Source of the DNA: Vondammii sp040505895
Lineage (GTDB): Bacteria; Pseudomonadota; Gammaproteobacteria; Chromatiales; Chromatiaceae
Assembly: GCA_040505895.1 (NCBI GenBank)
Contig: JBEVXU010000014.1
Location: 62,001-126,000 of the forward strand
Length of the DNA: 64,000 bases
Direction of reading: 5' to 3'
Under the pieces are notes generated by a model that made no database searches, had not been told where the DNA came from, and saw only the letters and a list, made by a program, of their open reading frames with translations. The position numbers and the translations under genes were made by a program. This document shows, in pieces, positions 18,101 through 25,257 of the stretch. How positions within the stretch are numbered: the first letter of the stretch is position 1; every line of letters starts with the position of its first letter.

Positions 18101-20161
18101 AAAAAACTTGCGGAAAGTGAAGCGAGTAAACACCGTTTGGAAGAGCAGTCCACAAGCCGGGAGGGTGAGTTGGCACTGCGGGTGTCCGAGCATGAAGAGC
18201 TTATTGTACTAAAGAAGGAGCTTGAGGAGATTGGCAGTGCCCTTGATGAGGCCGGTGCCTCAGACAAGGCGGCAAGAGAAGCGATTGAGGTACTTGAGAC
18301 CGAGCGTGACAATCAGCGCCAAGAGCTTGGGCGACTTGAGGAGGCTCTGGCGCAGGCGTCATCCGGTGTGTCAGAGGCATCAGTGCTGCAGTCACACCTG
18401 GATGAGGTAGTTGAAGAGAAGGCGGTAGTGGAACAAGAGGCTCAACGCCTCAGCGGCGAGGTGGAAGAGCTTCGCTCTGTCATGCAGCAGTATGCGGAGC
18501 AGATAGAGGCGGCGCAACAGGGGAGTGGTGTAGAGGAGGTGACCGCACTACAGGCAGAGCTTGAATTGGTGCGTGAGCAGGCAGAGGAAGATATGGCGCA
18601 ACTGCGTCAGGCACTTGAGTCTGCCAAGGAAGATTTGGCCGCCAAGCCCGCTGAGCTGGAGGGTAGCTCATCAGATGATCAGGTTGTAATGCTGCAGCTG
18701 GAGCTTGAGGAGGCGCGAGCGAAAATCAGAGAGAGTGAGCTGACAGGATCGGTTGAGGCCACTGAGAGCGAGGCCATTCGCCAGGAGATGGACTCACTGC
18801 AGAGTTCACTGGACGAGCGTCGGCGTGAGCTGGAGAATAGCCGAAAAGACTCTCTCTTGTTGGAAGAGAAGATAGAGGAACGCAACAGTGAGATAGACAG
18901 ACTGAAGCTCGCGCTAGAGGCATCTCAGGATGATGTGGATGAGTCGGAGTTCAGCCGCAATGAGGCGCAGGAGGCAAAAAAACAGGTTGAAGCGGCACTC
19001 TATAAGGCACAGGAGAAGATTGAGAGTGATCGTCCCGTAGACGGTTTGACAGATGAGCGGTTGGCTGGCAAGAAGCAGGTTCTGGATATTGGAAGCAGAA
19101 GCCCGATAAAGAGCATAATGGTGAGTGGTCTGGTGGGTGCGGTGGCGGCTTTTGGGTTGGTTGAGATCTTTTCCATCATGAGTGGGGGGGGAGAGATTGT
19201 TGGCCGGATTCTTCAGCAGGAGAGACCACCGGTTCAGGCTGAGATGCCTATCAATACGCCACTGCAAACCGTGCCTGGTAGCGTTCCGTTGCAATCACAG
19301 CCTGTTGCCAAGCGGCCTGTTCAAGAGAAACCACAAGTGTCATCGACGGAGGTGCCGCAGACAGCCCCGGCTGGAACGTTTGTCCAACCTGAGGTGAAAC
19401 CAGCGGTTCCCGTTATCAAGGAGATGGCAACCGGCACCCTGATACAAGACAGCTTGACCGGGGGCGGTAGGGCGCCGGACATGGTTTACATTCGCAGTGG
19501 TGAGTTCATCATGGGCAGCGATAGAAGCCAGTTGGCCTCTGAAGAGCGACCAAGCCACAAAGTGAGTATCGGGAGTTTCGCCATTGGCCGTTATGAGGTG
19601 ACTTTCGATGAGTATGCTCTGTTTGTGCGAGCAACCGATCGCAAGCTGCCTGATGATCTTGGTTGGGGCCGTGGGCGGCGGCCGGTAATGAATGTCAGCT
19701 GGGATGATGCGTCGGCATATGCTGCCTGGCTCTCCAGGCGGACCGGCAAAGAGTATCGCCTGCCTACTGAGGCTGAGTGGGAATACGCTGCAGCGGCCGG
19801 TAGTGATACTACCTACTGGTGGGGTTTTCAGATAGGTGAGAATCGTGCTAACTGCTTTAATTGTGGGAGTCGCTGGGACCATAAATCGACAGCGGTTGTA
19901 GGCCGCTTCGAAGCCAACCCCTTTGGGTTGCACAATAGTGCCGGCAACGTCATGGAGTGGGCAGCCGACTGCTACCACAGCAACTACCAGGGGGCTCCGG
20001 TTGACGGCAGTGCATGGGTGGATGCCGGCTGCCGTGAACGTGTGGTGCGTGGCGGAGCCTTCAACAAACCGGGAGCCAGTCTGAGAACAACCAAACGCGG
20101 CCACCATGATGCCGATGCCAAGCTGTTTGTTATTGGCTTCCGACTGGCGAGGGATATCTGA
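15155..20161 (+). CDS. Giant fusion: cyclic-nucleotide-binding, rhodanese, coiled coil, membrane and SUMF1-like domains
   Basis: A protein of about 1668 residues. Two CNB-like modules lie at about 13-125 (degenerate) and 135-252 ('QGDEGDYFYLIHKGE', 'GPGDSFGEDALL', 'PRGSTV'). A rhodanese domain spans about 261-349 with the active Cys315 in 'YCKNGQVS' kept. A very long acidic coiled coil fills about 380-1290 and includes near-identical 53-residue repeats. One membrane helix lies at about 1319-1342 ('MVSGLVGAVAAFGLVEIF'). A C-terminal SUMF1/FGE-like domain spans about 1442-1668 ('RLPTEAEWEYAAAAG', 'GNVMEWAADCY', 'VVRGGAF'). The Cys pair needed by true formylglycine-generating enzymes is absent after VVRGGAF, so it is probably a binding domain. 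Topology suggests a cytoplasmic sensor part and a periplasmic C-terminus. GTG 15155 follows AAGGAGG closely; ATG 15104 and 15191 are alternatives. Confidence 0.9.
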   Translation: MAVVPKQNGLEIMRKLIPLNSLPAESLDRLFDVAVFEKHNKGDRLFKEGDENLQRIYLLSGSLSIKSGKNEVDAISSSSNMARYPIAHQSPRKFTVLAKTKIETVSVDNEFLADLFASMEDAAYEVNVFEEQVVDDDWMSQLLQSRAFQQIPAANIQNVMMRMEEVKTLAGDVVISQGDEGDYFYLIHKGECLVSLSEDGGESKEVARLGPGDSFGEDALLSDKPRGSTVTMLTNGVLIRLDKQDFVDYVKYPLAGTIGYEEAQALVEKGAVWLDVRPTAGHLAGRVPGSTSIPFNNLRRRLDELSSDQRYIVYCKNGQVSTTAAYLLLDHGIEASILKGGLDSVDTDQLESAGADEGAEIIQLHTDQNGEPGESIGGGSDNSIEVELLKARLTRMEGIAKEQNLTARKIKVVLDQTKEKLGEVEKQNSASNDEKRRLESELSQTLKKLEAQNSAEEARELLEARLEDLQKELDESEEGRLSLEARTSSQESMLKAQAQEHDELTVLKVEIETLSGALEAADQSDQETQEEVKKLEDECDSQRDAVEHLSGLLEQEAIRRGSEVAELQTQLTVAAEQAEILQGKLAEGEKSAAEQRQYLDQEKSELDEQLKTLREEQETLKEQLKTAVEQAESLQVDLSEREQSGSEQQQRLEQEKSELDEQLTILREEQDTLKGQLKTATGQAESLQVDLSEREQSGDEQQQRLEQEKSELDEQLTILREEQDTLKGQLKTATGQAESLQVDLSEREQSGDEQQQRLEQEKSELDEQLTILQEERETLKDQLKTATEQAESLQSDLVEHEQSGNEEQQRLEQEKGELVEQLATLREERQSLKGELTEREQSVGEQQQRLEREKSELVEQLATLREEQQSLKGELAEREQSVGEQQQRLEQEKSELKEQLVTLQEEQETLKEALKTATEQTESLQGELAEQGQSGDEGLQRLEQEKGELEEQLTTLREEEVSRLAEGESAIVDWQRQIDSLQKKLAESEASKHRLEEQSTSREGELALRVSEHEELIVLKKELEEIGSALDEAGASDKAAREAIEVLETERDNQRQELGRLEEALAQASSGVSEASVLQSHLDEVVEEKAVVEQEAQRLSGEVEELRSVMQQYAEQIEAAQQGSGVEEVTALQAELELVREQAEEDMAQLRQALESAKEDLAAKPAELEGSSSDDQVVMLQLELEEARAKIRESELTGSVEATESEAIRQEMDSLQSSLDERRRELENSRKDSLLLEEKIEERNSEIDRLKLALEASQDDVDESEFSRNEAQEAKKQVEAALYKAQEKIESDRPVDGLTDERLAGKKQVLDIGSRSPIKSIMVSGLVGAVAAFGLVEIFSIMSGGGEIVGRILQQERPPVQAEMPINTPLQTVPGSVPLQSQPVAKRPVQEKPQVSSTEVPQTAPAGTFVQPEVKPAVPVIKEMATGTLIQDSLTGGGRAPDMVYIRSGEFIMGSDRSQLASEERPSHKVSIGSFAIGRYEVTFDEYALFVRATDRKLPDDLGWGRGRRPVMNVSWDDASAYAAWLSRRTGKEYRLPTEAEWEYAAAAGSDTTYWWGFQIGENRANCFNCGSRWDHKSTAVVGRFEANPFGLHNSAGNVMEWAADCYHSNYQGAPVDGSAWVDAGCRERVVRGGAFNKPGASLRTTKRGHHDADAKLFVIGFRLARDI
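17061..17520 (+). repeat. Tandem 159-bp repeats inside the coiled-coil gene
   Basis: Units start at 17061, 17220 and 17379, each 159 bp (53 codons). The second and third are almost identical over most of their length. Degenerate copies continue to about 18010. A 53-residue unit equals six heptads plus one hendecad, which keeps the coiled-coil phase. Confidence 0.88.
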
Positions 20162-20194
20162 TACGGTTGAGTTTGGTTTCGTGAGTGGATCACA

Positions 20195-20227
20195 AAAAAG
20201 GCCTGTGGTGTTGCCACAGGCCTTTTT
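20195..20227. terminator. Bidirectional terminator between the giant gene and the small reverse gene
   Basis: A 14-bp perfect stem AAAAAGGCCTGTGG / CCACAGGCCTTTTT with a TGTTG loop. It serves the plus-strand gene ending at 20161 and the minus-strand gene ending at 20246. Confidence 0.95.
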
Positions 20228-20245
20228 ACTACAGCATGTTCCTGT

Positions 20246-20455
20246 TCACTGTCGATCAAGAAATTGGTCGATAGCTACCTGAGCCAGGTCGGCGGGCATA
20301 CCGTCGACTCTCTGCTCGGCTTCGAGGGTTACCTCCTGAAGCTGCGTTGCCGTGTAGGAGATGTCCACTGGGTGCCGTTCCGGCATCTTCGTTGCGTAGG
20401 CCTTGTGCTGCTGTTGAAGCAGCTCGCCGTTAGCCATGTTGTAAGTGCGGGTCAT
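20246..20455 (-). CDS. Small hypothetical protein (69 aa)
   Basis: A 69-residue acidic/polar protein beginning MTRTYNMANGELLQQQHKAY, with no membrane segment, signal or cysteine. It is taken as real because a strong Shine-Dalgarno sequence (AGGAGGT) lies 5-6 bases before ATG 20455 and a perfect terminator follows its stop. I do not recognise the family. The predicted structure is mostly helical in its C-terminal half. Confidence 0.65.
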   Translation of the reverse strand: MTRTYNMANGELLQQQHKAYATKMPERHPVDISYTATQLQEVTLEAEQRVDGMPADLAQVAIDQFLDRQ

Positions 20456-20633
20456 CTCGAACCTCCTGAGACGCGGTTTATTTCGGTCTCGCTATATTTA
20501 TCGGCGAAGGTGAGGGGATCTTTAGCGCTGCTTCTCCATCCTGATTGCAGGGTAATCTTCCAAGATTTGTTCAGAATATCCAGAAATAGTTGCCACTCTG
20601 GAAGAATGGTGTGAAGTCGAGTAGATTCGATAG

Positions 20634-21299
20634 ATGGAGTTTTCCGGCGACATTTTCCCCTCTCTCTTTCTCTGGGTAATATCAGTGTGTTATCTCCTGC
20701 TTTTTCTCTACGCATTATACCAAGCGCCATGGCGACGGCTTATTAACGGGGGGATACTGAATGTCTACTTCGGCAGCTGTGTTACTTTGCTGCTGCTGTG
20801 GACTATGCGGGTGGCCACAAATGATCAGCTCACCTTTCATCTTCTTGGTATCACCGCAGTGACATTGATGTTTGGCTGGTCACTTACAGTGGTTTTAGGT
20901 GGTATTGTCCTTGGTGGCGTGACACTCAACAGTGCCGGTAGCTGGGAGCTGTTTGCGGTCAACGCTTTTACCACCAGCGTTATTCCCGCCACCATCTCTA
21001 TCACCGCATTGGTTATGGTACGCTCGCTTCTGCCAAAGAACTTCTTTATCTATGTGCTGGTCAATGGCTTTCTTACAGCGGGTCTGGCAGCACTGACCAG
21101 CGGTTATTTGGCGGTGGGCTTGCTGGTTGCAGGCGGAGTTTTTACACTGGCGGAACTGGAGCAGGGGTTGATGCCGTTTTTTCCGCTGATGTTTATGCCG
21201 GAGGCGTTTCTCAATGGTTGGGCGGTCACCATGATGGTGCTCTATCGTCCGCACTGGGTCTATTCATTCAGCGATAGGCTCTATCTTGATGGTAAATAG
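20634..21299 (+). CDS. CbiM-like integral membrane protein (ECF-type permease family)
   Basis: A 221-residue hydrophobic protein with about six membrane helices. The C-terminal 'MFMPEAFLNGW' segment matches the short gammaproteobacterial members of the CbiM/energy-coupling-factor permease family, whose larger relatives import cobalt or nickel. The N-terminal metal-binding MHIP-like segment of true CbiM is not present. No ATPase or CbiQ partner is next to it, so transport activity is uncertain. It is followed 10 bases later by djlA, so the two are probably co-transcribed. Confidence 0.75.
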   Translation: MEFSGDIFPSLFLWVISVCYLLLFLYALYQAPWRRLINGGILNVYFGSCVTLLLLWTMRVATNDQLTFHLLGITAVTLMFGWSLTVVLGGIVLGGVTLNSAGSWELFAVNAFTTSVIPATISITALVMVRSLLPKNFFIYVLVNGFLTAGLAALTSGYLAVGLLVAGGVFTLAELEQGLMPFFPLMFMPEAFLNGWAVTMMVLYRPHWVYSFSDRLYLDGK

Positions 21300-21309
21300 G
21301 AGAATTTAA

Positions 21310-22122
21310 GTGAGTTGGTGGGGAAAAGTAGCAGGCGGTGCCTTCGGTTTTATGTTGGGCGGGCCCCTTGGGGCGTTGCTGGGCGCGGTAGTGGGGCACA
21401 ACCTGGATAAAGGTCTCGGTGGGATCGACAGGGACGAGCAGTTCGCCCCTGGCGATCGTGAGAGGGTTCAGACCGCCTTCTTTACCACCACTTTCTCCGT
21501 TATGGGCAGCATTGCCAAAGCGGATGGCAAAGTATCGAGAGATGAAATTGCTCTTGCCAAGGCCGTAATGGACCAGATGGACCTCGATGCAGGTATGCGC
21601 AAGACCGCCATCAATCTGTTCAATCAGGGCAAACAGGGGGCATTCCCCCTAGATGAGGTGCTGGAACAGTTCCGCCGAGAGTGCCATCGCCGCAATACCC
21701 TGATTCAGATGTTTATCGAGATCCAGCTTCAGGCCGCCTATGCCGATGGCAGGCTGGACTCGGCGGAAGAGCGGTTGCTACTGCATATCTGCAATCAGGT
21801 AGGTATCCCTGAGTTTGCTTTTCGGCGGCTGCAGAAGATGATTGAGGCTGAGCGGCACTTCGGTGGTGGAGCGGGTGCGGGGCGCCGCGGAGCACCTGAG
21901 CCTAAGGGCCCGACACTGACGGATGCCTATGCCATCCTCGGCACCAGCAGAGAGAGCGGTGACGCTGAGGTGAAGAGGGCCTACCGGCGACTACTTAGTC
22001 AGCACCATCCAGACAAGCTGGTCTCGAAGGGGTTACCGGAAGAGATGATGAAGGTAGCTGCCCAGAAGACTCATGAGATTCGTCAGGCCTACGTGAAGAT
22101 CAAGGAATCGCGTGGCTTCTGA
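21310..22122 (+). CDS. djlA: Co-chaperone DjlA
   Basis: A 270-residue DnaJ-like protein. A short glycine-rich N-terminal membrane segment ('GGAFGFMLGGPLGALLGAVVG') is followed by a TerB-like helical domain (about 55-170, 'SIAKADGKVSRDEI', 'AYADGRLDSAEE'). A C-terminal J domain carries the essential HPD tripeptide in 'QHHPDKLVSKGLP'. This order is typical of DjlA, which stimulates DnaK from the inner membrane. It starts at GTG 21310 with AGGAG 7 bases upstream. Length and domains are complete. Confidence 0.93.
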   Translation: MSWWGKVAGGAFGFMLGGPLGALLGAVVGHNLDKGLGGIDRDEQFAPGDRERVQTAFFTTTFSVMGSIAKADGKVSRDEIALAKAVMDQMDLDAGMRKTAINLFNQGKQGAFPLDEVLEQFRRECHRRNTLIQMFIEIQLQAAYADGRLDSAEERLLLHICNQVGIPEFAFRRLQKMIEAERHFGGGAGAGRRGAPEPKGPTLTDAYAILGTSRESGDAEVKRAYRRLLSQHHPDKLVSKGLPEEMMKVAAQKTHEIRQAYVKIKESRGF

Positions 22123-22456
22123 TAGGGCAGCAAGAGCCTATAACGTGTGTGGTTCTGCTGAAACATTCAGCCGATATCTGTTTTTTCCTACTGCGTAATG
22201 TGCTTTTAATTATTTTTATTTGTATAAATCGCTATTTTTTGGCGATATTTTTCATGTTCAGGCTCCTTTTACCTATTTTTTTTGTAAAAAAGGGTGTCAT
22301 TTAGTCAAACATTTTAATATCATGCCTTCAGCGCAGTGTTTTGGTAGTTATTCGGCAGTTCCCTCTCGCAGTTCGTGGTAGATTCTTCCGTAAGTGCTAG
22401 GCAGGCGTCTGCATAAACACGGCTTTATATTAAATTTTTACCAGAGGTAACTAAAC
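22123..22456 (+). other. Long AT-rich leader of the cold-shock gene
   Basis: 334 bases between djlA and the cold-shock gene. It contains several T-rich and A-rich runs (22200-22320). Long structured leaders are usual for cold-shock mRNAs and act as temperature-sensitive elements, so much of this may be 5' UTR. I could not identify a cold box. Confidence 0.45.
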
Positions 22457-22660
22457 ATGGCTACAGGTACAGTTAAGTGGTTCAGCGACGAAAAAGGTTT
22501 TGGATTCATCACCCCTACTGACGGCTCTAAGGACGTTTTCGTTCACCACAGTGCCATCCAGGGCGCCGGCTTCAAATCGCTGGCCGAAGGACAGACCGTA
22601 TCTTTCGACGTTGAGCAGGGTCAGAAAGGTCCCAGCGCAACAAACGTCGTGCCCCAGTAA
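22457..22660 (+). CDS. Cold-shock domain protein (CspA family)
   Basis: A 67-residue single cold-shock (OB-fold) domain. RNP1 'KGFGFI' and RNP2 'DVFVHH' are both intact, as in CspA proteins, which melt RNA secondary structure. RBS AGAGG is upstream of ATG 22457. It has the full family length, a long leader and its own terminator, so it is probably monocistronic. Confidence 0.96.
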   Translation: MATGTVKWFSDEKGFGFITPTDGSKDVFVHHSAIQGAGFKSLAEGQTVSFDVEQGQKGPSATNVVPQ

Positions 22661-22696
22661 GACTTGGGCACCAGGTGGCTTGCCACCAGGAAAGAG

Positions 22697-22723
22697 ACCC
22701 CGCCTTATGGCGGGGTTTTTTTT
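22697..22723 (+). terminator. Terminator after the cold-shock gene
   Basis: Stem ACCCCGCC / GGCGGGGT with a TTAT loop, followed by seven or more T. Confidence 0.93.
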
Positions 22724-22938
22724 GCCTGTTCAGGGAGCGTTGGTGGAGATTAACGCCTTTTCATCCAAGCAAACGCGTGATGAAAGCTCCCGCATCCCAG
22801 CTTTAGCAAGCTCGCTGTTGCTAACTACTGTGTCGAAGTGGCTGATGTCGGGCGGGATGGCGCAATTTTTGAGCTCAGGTCAGTGCCATTCGGCTCTGGT
22901 CTCTCTGTTGTACGGTGATTCTATTTCCCGCAGTGGGG

Positions 22939-24150
22939 TCAATGAACCTCGCGGTCACGCACGCCCAGCAGGTAGAGGATGCCATCGAGACCGAGGGTGG
23001 ATATGGCGTGGCGGGCGTTCTCCCGTACTACAGGTTTAGCATGGAAGGCAACGCCGAGCCCGGCGATGCTGAGCATCGGCAGATCGTTGGCGCCATCACC
23101 TACGGCAATCGTCTGCTGGAGACTGATACCCATCTCGTCGGCCACCTTCTGTAGCAGCTCTGCTTTCTTGGCACCATCCACCACCTCTCCGGTCACCTCG
23201 CCGGTGAGGCGGCCGTTGTCTATATCGAGTTCATTGGCGGAGATACAGTCCACCCCCAGCTTCTGCTGCAGGTGGCGGGCAAAATAGGTGAAACCGCCGG
23301 AGAGTATGCCGATACGATAACCCATTCGTTTCAGGTTGGAGATCAGGCGCTCGGCCCCCTCGGTAATAGGCAGCTCATCTGCAATTCTCTGCAGTACTGA
23401 TTCATCCAGCCCCTTGAGTAGGGCCATGCGTCGCCGGAAACTCTCCTTGAAGTCGATTTCGCCGCGCATCGCCGACTCGGTGATTTTAGCTACCTGTTCA
23501 CCGACTCCCGCAGCTTTCGCCAACTCGTCGATCACCTCTACCTGGATCAGGGTGGAGTCCATGTCGAAGACGATCAACCGCCGGTTTCGACGGTAGAGAT
23601 CATCGGCCTGAAACGCCACATCAAGTTCGTCGGTATTGCTGATCTCCAGCAGCTCCCGGCGCAGGGTGGCGATATCATCTCCTTCACCACGGATGGAGAA
23701 CTCGACACAGGCACGGCGCCGGCTGTTGGGCAGGCTCAGAGAAAAGCGGCCGGAGAGACGGGTGATGCCATCGATGTTAAAGCCGTTTCTTGATACTACC
23801 TGGGCGACGTGGGAGAGGTTGCGGGCAGTCAGCTTACGCCCCAGAAGAGTGACGATGTAACGCGGCCTACCCTGTAGGCTTACCCAGTGCTCATACTCCG
23901 CCTCATCAATCGGGGTGAAGTTAATCTGTAGCCCCAGCTGGTGGGCCTGAAAAAGGAGATCCTTTAGCACCGGACCGGATTGTGCCTCGGCGGGCACCTC
24001 CAGCAGCATTCCCAGGGAGAGGTGTTCATGGATGACCGCCTGGCCGATATCGAGGATGTTGACACCGTTATCGGCCAGGACATCGGTAAGTGCCGCAGTC
24101 AGGCCGGGATGATCCTTGCCGGTGACATTTAACAGGATAATTTCGCGCAT
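22939..24150 (-). CDS. serB: Phosphoserine phosphatase with N-terminal ACT domains
   Basis: A 403-residue enzyme for the last step of serine synthesis (phosphoserine to serine). Residues 1-170 hold two ACT-like regulatory modules ('LLNVTGKDHPGLTAAL', 'YIVTLLGRKLTARNL'). The HAD domain follows with catalytic 'FDMDSTLIQVE', 'ILSGGF' and 'VGDGANDLPM'. The start is set at ATG 24150, directly after the TAG of the upstream ycgL gene, which implies translational coupling; the open frame to 24264 overlaps ycgL. It has the usual length for the gammaproteobacterial long form. Confidence 0.94.
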   Translation of the reverse strand: MREIILLNVTGKDHPGLTAALTDVLADNGVNILDIGQAVIHEHLSLGMLLEVPAEAQSGPVLKDLLFQAHQLGLQINFTPIDEAEYEHWVSLQGRPRYIVTLLGRKLTARNLSHVAQVVSRNGFNIDGITRLSGRFSLSLPNSRRRACVEFSIRGEGDDIATLRRELLEISNTDELDVAFQADDLYRRNRRLIVFDMDSTLIQVEVIDELAKAAGVGEQVAKITESAMRGEIDFKESFRRRMALLKGLDESVLQRIADELPITEGAERLISNLKRMGYRIGILSGGFTYFARHLQQKLGVDCISANELDIDNGRLTGEVTGEVVDGAKKAELLQKVADEMGISLQQTIAVGDGANDLPMLSIAGLGVAFHAKPVVRENARHAISTLGLDGILYLLGVRDREVH

Positions 24151-24151
24151 A

Positions 24152-24442
24152 CTACAACCCGTCACTTCCTTCGTAGAGCTCAGGTTCCAGGCTGGGTGGC
24201 ATCTGCAGATAAAAGCCCTGCAGTTTGAGGCTACTAAGCACCTTGTCGATATCCTCCCGGGCAAGGGGGCGTTGCGGGTGGAGTTCCAGCTCCATCACCA
24301 GTAAAGGTGTGCCGAACCCCTTCATCAATACTTCGGGGAGTTCGGCGAAAGCATCTTCCTCGGCAAGATAGAGATACATCTCCTCCTTGCGGCTGCTACG
24401 GTAGATCCAGCAGGGGATAGCATTATTGTCAGATTGGCTCAT
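24152..24442 (-). CDS. ycgL: YcgL family protein
   Basis: A 96-residue protein of the YcgL family (PF05166). The N-terminal 'CWIYRSSRKEEMYLYL' and the central 'PLARED' and 'GFYLQMPP' segments are diagnostic. Function is unknown; the fold is small alpha/beta. It lies directly upstream of serB with its stop touching the serB start. Confidence 0.88.
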   Translation of the reverse strand: MSQSDNNAIPCWIYRSSRKEEMYLYLAEEDAFAELPEVLMKGFGTPLLVMELELHPQRPLAREDIDKVLSSLKLQGFYLQMPPSLEPELYEGSDGL

Positions 24443-24476
24443 AGAAGGTCTTGTCTGTTGCAGCCTGATTGCGGGG

Positions 24477-24749
24477 CTATTCTAACACTGAATCCTTTCT
24501 GCTGGTCTCGATCAGGGTCCTCTTTGCGACGGCGCTCAATTGTCGTATCTCCCACTCCCTGCGACAGGCTGTTGCCCGGTCCTCAACCTGTTCGGAGTAA
24601 ACCAGTTCCAGTGGCCGTCTTGCCCGTGTATAGCGGGCTCCCTTGGCGGTGTGGTTGTGTTCGTGAAGTCGGCGCTGGGGGTCGGTAGTGACACCAGTGT
24701 AGAGGGTGTTGTCCCGGCAGCGCAGGAGGTAGACGTACCAGTCATTCAT
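24477..24749 (-). CDS. GIY-YIG nuclease superfamily protein (UPF0213/YhbQ type)
   Basis: A 90-residue stand-alone GIY-YIG domain. 'WYVYLLRCRDNTLYTGVT' supplies the paired Y-V-Y / Y-T-G motif, 'RRLHEHN' the Arg/His pair, and 'REWEIRQL' the Glu-containing helix. These small proteins may act on DNA, but their cellular role is unsettled. Probably co-transcribed with the neighbouring minus-strand genes. Confidence 0.88.
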   Translation of the reverse strand: MNDWYVYLLRCRDNTLYTGVTTDPQRRLHEHNHTAKGARYTRARRPLELVYSEQVEDRATACRREWEIRQLSAVAKRTLIETSRKDSVLE

Positions 24750-24761
24750 TGACGGCGACCG

Positions 24762-25106
24762 TCACTCGCAAAAGAGCAGATCGTAGGGACGTTGTAGCTC
24801 CACTGCCAGCTGTGGCACCGAGAAGTTACGGCTCTTACGGATAAACTCCGCCCCATCCAGAAAAATCAGCAGGGAAGGTACGGTAAAGATTTGATGCTGA
24901 GCGGCCACTTCCCGTGCCTCCTCACAATTGACCTCTTTCATGGTGGTACGAGGGAAACTGTTGGCGATCATCTCAGCCACCCTCGGCTTGAGGTCACGGC
25001 AGACATTGCAACCCGGTGCGGTGAACCAGACCAGCAGCGCCGGGCTCTCCCGTATCTGCTGCTGTAATGATTCCAAGCTGGAAATTTTTTCAAAGGTGCT
25101 CATCAT
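24762..25106 (-). CDS. Thioredoxin-fold protein
   Basis: A 114-residue thioredoxin family protein without a signal peptide. The active site is CNVC in 'FTAPGCNVCRDLKP' instead of the standard CGPC, so its redox potential may differ. The cis-Pro loop is present ('IFTVPSLLIF'). Two ATG codons in tandem (25106 and 25103) can start it. Presumed cytoplasmic thiol-disulfide exchange; partner unknown. Confidence 0.87.
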   Translation of the reverse strand: MMSTFEKISSLESLQQQIRESPALLVWFTAPGCNVCRDLKPRVAEMIANSFPRTTMKEVNCEEAREVAAQHQIFTVPSLLIFLDGAEFIRKSRNFSVPQLAVELQRPYDLLFCE

Positions 25107-25154
25107 GATGGTATTTTTACATAATGGGCGGCGTAGTGTAATCCAGGGGCGCTA

Positions 25155-25238
25155 CTGTGGGAGCACTTTTCCGAGGCACGATGGATACCGCACAGGCCCC
25201 ACTATTTCACATCGCACTTCGAGAAAGTGCTTCCACAG
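25155..25238. repeat. REP-like palindrome
   Basis: CTGTGGGAGCACTTTtCcGA at the left end is inverted at the right end (cGAgAAAGTGCTtCCACAG), spanning 84 bp between the thioredoxin-like gene and pilU. Related in style to the elements at 3483 and 62833. Confidence 0.7.
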
Positions 25239-25257
25239 CTATTTTGTGTCATAAGGA

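Noticed and set aside
16749..18312. Many minus-strand frames of Ser/Ala/Pro/Leu-rich proteins in the coiled-coil gene
   Set aside because: They are antisense to the repetitive coiled-coil coding sequence and repeat with its 159-bp period.
19340..20107. 255-codon minus-strand frame opposite the SUMF1-like domain
   Set aside because: No RBS or recognisable domain; the plus strand has clear family motifs.
24477..24745. Homing endonuclease or group I intron signal from the GIY-YIG domain
   Set aside because: The protein is the short UPF0213/YhbQ type in an ordinary gene row, with no intron structure.
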